DNA of 32,381 nt, taken from the NCBI GenBank assembly GCA_900769535.1, contig CAAGHB010000103.1, forward strand, positions 1 to 32,381. Reading direction: 5' to 3'. The position numbers were made by a program, and so were the translations under genes. The notes under the pieces are model-generated. The model worked only from the letters and a program-made list of their open reading frames with translations, had not been told where the DNA came from and searched no databases. Shown here piece by piece: positions 23,165 to 31,800 of this stretch. Every line of letters begins with the position of its first letter. Within the stretch, counting starts at the first letter, position 1. The DNA comes from Clostridia bacterium (lineage in GTDB: Bacteria > Bacillota > Clostridia > Oscillospirales > Acutalibacteraceae).

Positions 23165-25387
23165 TTATTTATAGTATTCAGCGGGAGGTCCCGGGATTTT
23201 GTAAACACCGGTACATGAACCGTAGGTAAAGAGTTCGTGTGTCTTCGGATTAACTCTTACAATGCTCGAAACGCGGCCGCCTGACGGTCCCTTTGTTACT
23301 CGGGAGTCGCCTACACGATAGGTAAGAACCGTCCAGTTTTTACCTCCGTCGAGCGAACGGCGAACACCTGCGTCCATATCCCCTGTACCTATGTAAACGA
23401 TGGAGGGGTTATCGGGGTCAACGGCAACAGAGGTAACCGAGCCCGAACCGCAGGGAACATTTGTAAACTTAAACTTATCTGTGTTGAGGTCACTCATATC
23501 AACAGAATAGAGAGAGCTCGTCGCAATATAAAGCTTCTTTTCTTTATAATCATAGGCAAGGTCGCTGATATTCGTACCGATTGTGCCTATCTTTTTCCAT
23601 GTAACACCGTTATCTTCGGAGAAGCAGGCGTAGTAACCGTCGTATACACCGAAGAGGAGGCCGCCTCCGCTGAAATCGGTAGTGCAAACCATCTGGCAAC
23701 CGGTGCTTGTATCGCTCTTGTCCATGGATTTCCATGTTTTACCGCCGTCGGTTGTACGGTACTGCGCAAAGAAAGCAATTTTATTATTACCTACTACACC
23801 GCAACCCATCTGTGTCGTAGAGGCTGCGCATTTGAGGGTATTTCCGTTTTCGTCAACTACTGCTTGGAAGGTTTCGCCGCCATCGTATGTAATCCAAAGC
23901 TCAGTCTGGCCGAACATGGATTGAGCATCACCGGTAACTACCGTATTCTTATCAATTACATAGCCGCCGTAGGTCCAACCGCCCCAGCCCTTTCCGGACC
24001 AACGCATGTATTTCCATGTTTTTCCGCCGTCCTTTGAGTAGCCGCCGTTATAGTCCTGGGATGCCATATAAACAAGGTTGGGATCGTTAACATTCCAGTT
24101 AAATTTACCGCCGATACAAATTCCGTTGTATCCGTCATTGTTCCAAACGAACGATTTTCCGCCGTCCTTGGATTTACAGATAAAGCACCATGAAGCAAGA
24201 ACGGTCTTTTCTTCCTTCGGGCTCCAAGCAAACTTTACATTGTCGCTGTTTGACGGTACCCATGAGAGATTGGCATTTCGTGATGCCTTTGTCCATGTTT
24301 CACCGGCATTTTCGGTTGAATAAACGTAACCGGGATATTTTCCTGCGCCGGTAATGGTATCGTCCATAAGAATCATTCTCTTCTGGTTAACAGGGCTTAC
24401 TCGTAAATATGCAGGAAGGGTCATTCCGTCAAGAATCGTTCTCTTCCAATTTTTGCCCAGGTCGTTTGATTCGAGAAGTACAAACATACCGTTCTCTTTC
24501 GCTGTTGCATAAATGCCGTTTGCATTTGTGTATACACAGTCGAGAGCAATGACCTGACCCGAGAACACCTGCTTGAAGGTAGCTGCCTTATCGGAGCTGA
24601 TGTAAACACCCTTTTCGCCGCCGATAATAAGGTCGCCGTTTTTATTTACGAATATATAGCTTCCGCCGTAATCCTGAGTGTTATCAAGCTTTGTCCATGT
24701 TTCACCGCCATCGGTGGATTTATAAAGTGCAGAAATTGATTCACCGTTATGCGAACTTGATTCGCGTGACCAATAAACTACTGCGCTACCGCCGATTTTT
24801 TCGTCATAGGTAGTCGGGTCAAAGGCAATCTGTGTACGGACGTCACGGAAGCCGCAGACACGCGCATTAAATACCGGTTTCCAAGAGAATCCTCTGTCGG
24901 TCGAAAGATAGAGTCCGTTAGCCGAATTTCCGCCCGAGTTTGTACCGCAAACGAGAACACGGTCGAGATTCATCGGGTCGGCAATAATACTCGTACCGCC
25001 GGCTGCATGCATACCTGTCGTACAGAGGTCCCAAGTATCGCCGCCGTCCTCTGAACGATAAATACCGCCAACGTCGGTACCCATAAAAACGAGTTTTCCG
25101 TCGTTAGAAGGCGCATAACCGATATAAATCATGGCCTGACAGCCCTCGCCGCCTTCGTGGCCGGCGTCCAAAATGGCCTGAGATACCATCGGCACCTGTA
25201 CCCATACGTCAGTATCAAAATAGATACCTTCGAATCCTTTACTTTCGCTTTTGCCGTCATCCTTTGTTTCGGAAGCAGCAGACGAGGTCTTATCTGCGTC
25301 TCCGCCGTCGCCGTCACAAGCTGTTAATGTTGAAAACAGCATAGCAACACAAAGAAGCAGACTGATTATTCTGAATGCTTTTTTCAT
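23165..25387 (-). CDS. Asp-box beta-propeller lipoprotein, GH74-like (paralogue 2)
   Basis: The 740-residue protein has a signal peptide ending LTAC (Cys24) and a Ser/Lys/Asp linker to about residue 52. The rest is a propeller closely related to paralogue 1, with twelve Asp-boxes (SEDGGDTW, STDGGETW, SKDGGKTW, SLDGGKNW among them). The putative catalytic aspartates are Asp105 in TDVGG and Asp445 in SQDYNGGY. WSGKGWGGWTYGGY follows the second one and is shared by the family. The C-terminal segment is GSCTGVYKIPGPP, whereas the other three copies read GCRG. The ATG at 25387 follows AAAGGAG. A 100-bp gap separates it from paralogue 3 upstream, containing a GGGAATTCCC palindrome but no obvious terminator. 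Confidence 0.7.
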   Translation of the reverse strand: MKKAFRIISLLLCVAMLFSTLTACDGDGGDADKTSSAASETKDDGKSESKGFEGIYFDTDVWVQVPMVSQAILDAGHEGGEGCQAMIYIGYAPSNDGKLVFMGTDVGGIYRSEDGGDTWDLCTTGMHAAGGTSIIADPMNLDRVLVCGTNSGGNSANGLYLSTDRGFSWKPVFNARVCGFRDVRTQIAFDPTTYDEKIGGSAVVYWSRESSSHNGESISALYKSTDGGETWTKLDNTQDYGGSYIFVNKNGDLIIGGEKGVYISSDKAATFKQVFSGQVIALDCVYTNANGIYATAKENGMFVLLESNDLGKNWKRTILDGMTLPAYLRVSPVNQKRMILMDDTITGAGKYPGYVYSTENAGETWTKASRNANLSWVPSNSDNVKFAWSPKEEKTVLASWCFICKSKDGGKSFVWNNDGYNGICIGGKFNWNVNDPNLVYMASQDYNGGYSKDGGKTWKYMRWSGKGWGGWTYGGYVIDKNTVVTGDAQSMFGQTELWITYDGGETFQAVVDENGNTLKCAASTTQMGCGVVGNNKIAFFAQYRTTDGGKTWKSMDKSDTSTGCQMVCTTDFSGGGLLFGVYDGYYACFSEDNGVTWKKIGTIGTNISDLAYDYKEKKLYIATSSLYSVDMSDLNTDKFKFTNVPCGSGSVTSVAVDPDNPSIVYIGTGDMDAGVRRSLDGGKNWTVLTYRVGDSRVTKGPSGGRVSSIVRVNPKTHELFTYGSCTGVYKIPGPPAEYYK

Positions 25388-25487
25388 AATTTTTGTCTCC
25401 TTTTTAAAAAAACAAAATATAATGGTTTTTATCTGTATAAACAGGGAATTCCCCCGATTTTACATGGCTTTTAATCTGTCGTTTGCT

Positions 25488-27533
25488 TTAATTTTTTGCA
25501 TCGGCAGGACAGCATTTTATCTTCCATATACCGCGGCAGCCGCAGAGAACGAACAACTCCCGCGTAACAGGATTGATTCGAATTTGCGTCGGTTGCTTTC
25601 CGCCGTCGGGACCTGTTCTGTTATCGTTGGGTAAACGATCGAGTATGGTCCAAGTTTCGCCGCCATCAAGTGAACGAAGAATATTCGGGAACCCGAATTC
25701 AGCATGAGATGAACAAGCGAGATAGATAATTGACGGATTTTCGGGGTCAACGCAAACGCTCAGCGCGTGCTTTGACGGATATGCAATCCTTTCGGGCTCA
25801 CCTCCGTCGAGCTTCACTCTGTTAAGTCCGCCCCAATTTATGAAATAAAGATAACCGTTTTTATGGTCGTAGGCAAGGTCAAAAATTCGGGCACCTTCAC
25901 CAAACCAAACCTTGTTCCAGGTTTTTCCTTCATCCTCGCTCATAACGATTGTGCTATCCCAAAATGTACCGAAAAGCGCCTTTCCTTCCGGGTCGTAGGT
26001 TCTGACACCGTTACAACCTTCCATATATTCAAAGGTTTTTCCCATATCGCGTGTGACCACGTCGCCGAGAAATGCGACATTCTCGTTTCCGGGTACGCCG
26101 CAGCTTATTGAGGTTCCGTGAATGTCCATACCGGTTCTGTCAATCGTTTTTCCGCCGTCACGGGTAACGGCAAGCTTGGTTGCGCCAAACATCCTATCCG
26201 CAAGGCCGCAGAAGCTTATATCATCGTTAAATGTGTAGCCGCCGTAGGTCCAGCCACCCCAGCCCATGCCCGACCAGTTAACGTATGTCCAGGTTTTACC
26301 ATAGTCGGTAGTATAGCCGCCGTTGTAATCCTGCGACGAAATCTCCATATATCTCGGGTCGTTAACGTTCCAGCAAATATATCCGCCGGGACAAAGTCCG
26401 TTATATCCCGCATTCTGCCAAACAAATGTCTTTCCTGCATCATTAGATGCACAAACGAAGCACCAGGTAACAAGCACCTTGTTTTCGTCATTCGGGCTCC
26501 AACAGAATTTTACCTGGTCGTCATTGGCAGGTACCCATGACGCTTCGGCATTTCGTACCGACTGATGCCATGATTTTCCGCCGTCGTTTGAATAGTAAAC
26601 CGGAATCGACCAAGAGCCGCATCCTGTGAGTCGGTCGTCCTGTAAAACCATATTATCGGGGTTTACGGGTGATACACGAATCATCGTAGGATAGCAATCG
26701 GGGTATCCCTCACCCTTTATCACCGTAAAGGTGTCACCGGAATCGTATGAAACGACCATACCTTCCTTTGTAGTAGCATATATGCGGTCGGGATAGCTTC
26801 TTATGCAATCACCGAAGGTAAATTCATCATCTCTTAATTTTTCAAAGCTCTCGCCCTTGTCCTTTGAGCGATAGAGACCGGTTGGGCAGATAACAAACAC
26901 CCAACCCTTTTCCTTATGTACGTATATACAGGCGTCACCCATCATTTCGGTGTTCGGCAGCTTGTTCCACGTATAACCGCCATCGGTGGATTTGTAAATT
27001 CCGGGGTTGTTTTCGCTGTCGTCCCTGTTCCAATGGTTTTTTTCGCCCTCGCGAGCCCAATAAACAATGGCGCTTCCGCCAATTTTTTCATCATAGCTTG
27101 TTTCGTCAAACGCAAACTGGTTTCGTCCGTCGCGGAAGCCGCAGTTTCTCGTTTGCATAATCGTCTTCCATGTGAGCCCCTTATCGTTTGACATATATAT
27201 TCCGTTTTGCGGACAGCCCCACGAATTAACGCCGAGTCCGAGAACACGATTTATATTATTAGGGTCAAATGCAAAGCCCGTACAGCCGCAGCCCTCGTAA
27301 CCAATGGCCGACGGAGTCCAATGCACACCGCCGTCATCCGAACGGTACATACCGCCAACGTCTGTGCCCATGAGCCAATGTGTACCGTCGATCGGGTCGC
27401 AGGTGATATAAAGGCAGGCCTGACATCCTTCGCCGCCTTCGTACCCTTTTTCAATCAGCTCACGGCTGATCATCGGCACCGGTTCCCAAACGTCCGTTTC
27501 GAAATAACGGTTAATTAAATTTTCGCTTGCCAT
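25488..27533 (-). CDS. Asp-box beta-propeller protein without export signal, GH74-like (paralogue 3)
   Basis: The 681-residue protein begins directly with the propeller (FETDVWEPVPMISREL at residues 11-26); it has no signal peptide, lipobox or membrane segment. The ATG at 27533 follows AAGGAG, and no in-frame upstream extension with a signal was seen. It has twelve Asp-boxes, with Asp58 in TDVGG and Asp402 in SQDYNGGY. It contains many more cysteines than its exported relatives (Cys37, 40, 45, 82, 84, 107 and others, plus a CC near the end), consistent with a reducing cytoplasm. It is divergent from the AraC-family regulator. A cytoplasmic enzyme acting on imported oligosaccharides would fit; this is inference. 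Confidence 0.7.
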   Translation of the reverse strand: MASENLINRYFETDVWEPVPMISRELIEKGYEGGEGCQACLYITCDPIDGTHWLMGTDVGGMYRSDDGGVHWTPSAIGYEGCGCTGFAFDPNNINRVLGLGVNSWGCPQNGIYMSNDKGLTWKTIMQTRNCGFRDGRNQFAFDETSYDEKIGGSAIVYWAREGEKNHWNRDDSENNPGIYKSTDGGYTWNKLPNTEMMGDACIYVHKEKGWVFVICPTGLYRSKDKGESFEKLRDDEFTFGDCIRSYPDRIYATTKEGMVVSYDSGDTFTVIKGEGYPDCYPTMIRVSPVNPDNMVLQDDRLTGCGSWSIPVYYSNDGGKSWHQSVRNAEASWVPANDDQVKFCWSPNDENKVLVTWCFVCASNDAGKTFVWQNAGYNGLCPGGYICWNVNDPRYMEISSQDYNGGYTTDYGKTWTYVNWSGMGWGGWTYGGYTFNDDISFCGLADRMFGATKLAVTRDGGKTIDRTGMDIHGTSISCGVPGNENVAFLGDVVTRDMGKTFEYMEGCNGVRTYDPEGKALFGTFWDSTIVMSEDEGKTWNKVWFGEGARIFDLAYDHKNGYLYFINWGGLNRVKLDGGEPERIAYPSKHALSVCVDPENPSIIYLACSSHAEFGFPNILRSLDGGETWTILDRLPNDNRTGPDGGKQPTQIRINPVTRELFVLCGCRGIWKIKCCPADAKN

Positions 27534-27611
27534 TGAATAATTCTCCTTGCTTAATGCAAATTATGAACAAAAAATGAACAAAACCGACCTTGGTAACCCA
27601 CCAAACAGATT

Positions 27612-27629
27612 GCAAAGTTCGTTTTTTGT
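27612..27629 (-). promoter_or_regulatory. Operator candidate, copy facing the propeller operon
   Basis: The minus strand reads ACAAAAAACGAACTTTGC, nearly identical to the copy at 27802-27818 in opposite orientation (GCAAAGTTCGTTTTT shared exactly). Upstream on the same strand, two more TGACAAAA copies occur at 27664-27657 and 27649-27642. The divergent region 27534-27879 holds no gene; it also has a TTGGT-AACCC-ACCAA inverted repeat (27590-27604) and a direct repeat ATGAACAAAA (27563 and 27574). The neighbouring AraC-family protein is the obvious candidate to bind here. Confidence 0.6.
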
Positions 27630-27798
27630 ACAAATTGTATATTTTGTCAAAAACAGTTTTGTCATGTTGCACTAAAAATATAGATTTCGGCCAAATTATT
27701 TGAAAATAGGCACTTTTTCAGCCAATAACCCATATTAGTATTTCTTGATTATATCAACAACCTTAACAAAAGTAAATAGACAAAAAAGTAAAAAAAGA

Positions 27799-27827
27799 TG
27801 GACAAAAACGAACTTTGCCTTTATACT
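27799..27827 (+). promoter_or_regulatory. Promoter of the AraC-family gene, overlapped by the second operator copy
   Basis: TGGACA (27799-27804), a 17-base spacer and TATACT (27822-27827) make a good promoter, with a start near 27834 and a leader of about 46 bases. The operator-like ACAAAAACGAACTTTGC (27802-27818) covers the -35 and spacer, and another GACAAAAAA lies at 27779-27787. Binding here would block or alter transcription of the regulator's own gene, so autoregulation is likely. Confidence 0.55.
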
Positions 27828-27879
27828 TAAATTGGTAGGACAACTATTTTTATTAAATGACACCGCACAGGAGATAAAA

Positions 27880-28626
27880 ATGCCGAATTATATTCACTTT
27901 GATGCACAAACAGCAGCGGTTATAGGCACGTCTATTGCCGCAGACGATTCCTGCCGACTGATGTATATCACAGGCGGAGAGGGAAAATTTGTCACAGAAG
28001 AAAAAACTCTGCTCTTTTCAAAAAGAGATATTTGCGTTTTGCCGAAAAAAACGCGGCTAGAAGCCGTTTCTCAAAACGGATACACGCGTATTATGATTAG
28101 GATCGACAACGAGCTTGCAGAACAATTCAAGAGCTTCGTAAAGGTACGTGACAATCACAAGCAGGACGTATATGCCCTGATAAAAATGCTCGAAAGAGAA
28201 TGTGAATCGGACATTCCATCCCATTCAGACTATATTTCGCGGCTTGTTCAGCTGATTTTAACCCTCATTTCCGTCCTCGGAAAGCACGAAGCATCACGCA
28301 CGTATATCGAACGTATTGAAAATATGCTAAAACATAATATTCCCAATTCCAGCTTTCAGCTTGATTCAATATACGCACTTGCACCTGATTTGACAAAGGA
28401 CTATGTACGCCGTATATTTAAGCAAAAAACGGGACTGACTCCAAACTCATATCTTAATCAGCTTCGTATAGAAAAGGCGAAACGGCTGCTTTCAAAAAAC
28501 GATGATATGAACATAAAGCAGGTTTCCGACTCCTGCGGATTTAATGACCAATACTATTTTTCACGAACCTTTAAGCGAGCCGAGGGCGTTTCCCCTGCCC
28601 ACTGGAAAAAACAAAATACGACTTAA
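27880..28626 (+). CDS. AraC-family transcriptional regulator
   Basis: The 248-residue protein starts at ATG 27880 behind AGGAGA; a frame open from 27745 has no site. Residues about 1-100 are a small beta-rich sensor domain (IGTSIAADDSCRLMYITGG, then KRDICVLPKKTRLEA), like the sugar-binding cupin domain of AraC/RhaS. Residues about 145-248 hold the two helix-turn-helix units: a first unit with LTKDYVRRIFKQKTGLTPNSYL, and a second with IKQVSDSCGFNDQYYFSRTFKR, ending in the usual GVSPAHWKK. It likely senses a sugar from the degraded glycan and controls the divergent propeller operon, and perhaps the gene at 28829. Confidence 0.9.
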   Translation: MPNYIHFDAQTAAVIGTSIAADDSCRLMYITGGEGKFVTEEKTLLFSKRDICVLPKKTRLEAVSQNGYTRIMIRIDNELAEQFKSFVKVRDNHKQDVYALIKMLERECESDIPSHSDYISRLVQLILTLISVLGKHEASRTYIERIENMLKHNIPNSSFQLDSIYALAPDLTKDYVRRIFKQKTGLTPNSYLNQLRIEKAKRLLSKNDDMNIKQVSDSCGFNDQYYFSRTFKRAEGVSPAHWKKQNTT

Positions 28627-28758
28627 TTTTTTACAATGCGTTAATAAATTACTGTCGATTCTTTTATTTTTTTAATAGTATGTTTTTGTTTTTTATGCAA
28701 TATTACCATGCAGATTTTCGTCCACATTGTATAAAAGTTATGGATTTATTTGGTGTTT

Positions 28759-28794
28759 TTGCGAATTTCATTTTACATTTAATATATATATAAT
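28759..28794 (+). promoter_or_regulatory. Possible promoter of the large secreted propeller gene
   Basis: TTGCGA (28759-28764) with an 18-base spacer to TATATA (28783-28788) is the best pair. A perfect TATAAT at 28789-28794 lacks a spaced -35. The intergenic stretch 28627-28828 is very AT-rich and shows no clear terminator for the AraC gene, so read-through is possible. The GCAAAGTTCG operator was not found here. Confidence 0.3.
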
Positions 28795-28828
28795 GGATTG
28801 GTAGCTTTTTACTAAAAGGAGTTAGGTT

Positions 28829-31800
28829 ATGAAAAAATTATTGTCCTTGTTATTAACACTTTCTATTATTTTCGGATTGTTTGGTTGCATCACTCTGATT
28901 GCTTCTGCCGAAGATGATGCAACATGGAAATCAAGCTTTATTGCTGACGATTTTACCGGAAACACCGAAAATATTTATTCGGATAATTTTTATGCCGCTG
29001 ACAAATCAACCGATACGGTTACAATAACAAGCAAAAACAGCTTTGATTTATCAAGCGGATTCGGCGTTTATGCCAACCTTGTAATGTCAAACAGCACCGC
29101 ATATCTCGGCGAGGGATGCTCGATGCAGGTTGGTAACGTCGCGCTTAATATTAAAAACGTAAAGGATGAAGGCAACTATATTGCCGAAATCACCGTAGGC
29201 GAAAATCTGCTCGGTACCGCCGATTTGGGCTCATCACCAAACGGAAAATACCGTCTTTGCGTAAACGACCACGAGATTTGGGCAGTATTAAACTACAACA
29301 CCCTTTCTTTTACCAACAGCGAAGATAAAACCGTTACATATCTTTCACGTCCGAGTAATACGGAGCTTTCACAAGCTAACCTTTCTTTTAGTATAAGCGG
29401 CAACGGCTCAAATGCGACGGCTCGCTACTGGTCAAACTTTTTGCTCCATAAAGCTCCTGCTACAAAATACACCCCGAAGGATGTATATATAAAGGTCGTA
29501 GATTACAATGCCGCTGAGGAAAACGCGTACTTTGCAGTTCCCGACCGCACAATCATCTATACCGGCGACCGTATTCACATGAGCTACAATGCGTGGACTA
29601 AGTTCACCTGGCCCGACGGAAATACACAGACCGAGTGGAACATGGGCTCAGACGTCGGTCAAACCGGTCAGCCCCAAAATGGGTATTACTTCACCTTCCT
29701 TAACGAAGGAGAACATTATATCACAACAAAGAGCATTTCCCCTGCCTGCAAGCTCGTAACATTCGAGGTTGTCGACAGCTTCTATGCGCCGACAAGCGCT
29801 CAGGATGAGGAAAGCTCGGATACTACATATCCCGACGGCTCGTCCCTCCCCTTCACCGACAAGCTGGTTAGCGGAGACAAGGCCGATTTTTACAACAACC
29901 CCGTATCAGACGGAGTTTACTTCACCTCTGACATTTGGCAGGCAGTTCCCCTCGTAAGCCAGGAAATTCTTGACCTCGGCTATTCGGGAGGCGAAGGATG
30001 CCAGCTGGTAACCTCGGTTGCATACGGAAACGACGGCAAGCTCGCCTTTATCGGAACCGACGTTGGCGGTATATATAAATCGGTTGACGGCGGAACAAAC
30101 TGGTACCCCTGTACCGTCGGATTTGAGGCAAACGGCGCCACATCAATCACCGTTGACCCGAAGAATAATAATAAAGTTCTCTGCGTTGGCGCAAGTTCCG
30201 GCTACGACACAACAAACGGAATCATAATGTCCACCGACGCAGGTGAAACCTGGAAGCTCGTTTTCTCGGTAGATTCAATAAATGACGGCTCAGTCGGCTT
30301 GCACGGAGACAACCGCCGCCAGATTGCGTTCGACGCAACAAGCTACGACGAAAAGCTCGGCTACTGCAAAACAATCTATTGGTCGAGAGAAAATAATACA
30401 TCCGACTCAAATTACAACAATCCGTCAATTTACAAATCAACCGACGGCGGATACACATGGAGTATAATTGAAAATACAAGAGATTTAGGCGGTCATGATA
30501 TTCGTGTATCGTCCGATACCGGCTGGGTATTCGTTAATACTGATACCGAAATCCTTCGTTCAAAGGACGGAGGCGCCACCTGGGAAACCATCCTTGACCA
30601 AAGCGGAAAAATAGATATGGTAACAACATATCCGTCAAATATTTATGTTATCAACTCAAACGGCTATCATATATCTACCGACTACGGCGAAACATGGGAT
30701 TCATTTAAGGGTAATAACTTTAATACCGACGGCTCACCGATGGTATTTTCTGTTAGTCCTATAAACCCCAATAACGCTATCATTCAATATTTTATCGGCT
30801 CATACAATTACAGAACACTTATAACAAACGACGGCGGATACAACTGGTCGAATATCAACATCGACTATACGGGTCTCTGGCACGAAACAAGCGGTGCTTC
30901 CGTTTATGCATTTGCTTGGAGCCCTCTTCACAAAAATACCGTTCTACTTTCAGGTTGGGGTGGAATTTACAAGTCGATTAACGGCGGTTCAAACTTCTTT
31001 TACAGCAATTCCGGCTTTAACAGCGTCTGCGGCGGCGGAGAAATGAACTTTAACGTCAACAACTCCGACTATATCAGCATAGCATCACAGGACTTTAACG
31101 GCGGTTATTCAACCGACGGAGGAAAAACCTGGACATATATAAACTGGTCAGGTAAAAACTGGGGCGGCTTCACCTATGGCTCGTATATGCTTGATGAAGA
31201 CACCATCATCACCGGCGTTGCTACCGGAATGGGCGGTGATGAAACCTATATCTACGTTACACAAGACGGCGGAAAAACTATCACCAACACAGGAGTGCGC
31301 GTTTACGGTAAAAAGGTTGGCTTCGGCGCAGTCGGTAACAACGATATCGCCTTCCTCGGCGAATACCGAACCACAGACGGCGGCCAAACCTTTGCCATAA
31401 TGCCAAACTGTGCAGGTGTTTACACTGCTGACGTTACAACAGGCCGTCTATTTGGCATAAACGGAAACACGGTTGTTACGTCAATCGATAACGGTGCAAC
31501 TTGGACTACACTCGTTGAAAGCGGTACCGCATATTTAACCGACGTTGCATACAGCCCGTCAACAAATACACTCTATATTACCAATGATACAAATTTATAC
31601 GTCTGCAATCCCGATTTTAACTCGACTGAAAACAGCGCTGTCCTTTACCACTTTGGCGAATCATACGCTACAACAGTTGCTGTTGACCCCTCGAATGACA
31701 AGGTTGTTTATGTTGGCTGTTCAAGCGTCGGCGACCACGACGTAAAGGCAATTTGGCGTTCACTCGACGGCGGCGTTACATGGACCAATCTTACCCGTGC

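Noticed and set aside
20944..27533. Classical sialidases (GH33)
   Set aside because: Asp-boxes alone suggest this, but the sialidase FRIP motif and arginine triad were not seen, and length and repeat number fit two propellers rather than one six-bladed domain.
29769..31745. Several short ORFs in both orientations within the plus-strand propeller gene
   Set aside because: A single uninterrupted frame from 28829 to the window end with clear domain homology covers them; there is no frameshift and the gene is not a pseudogene.
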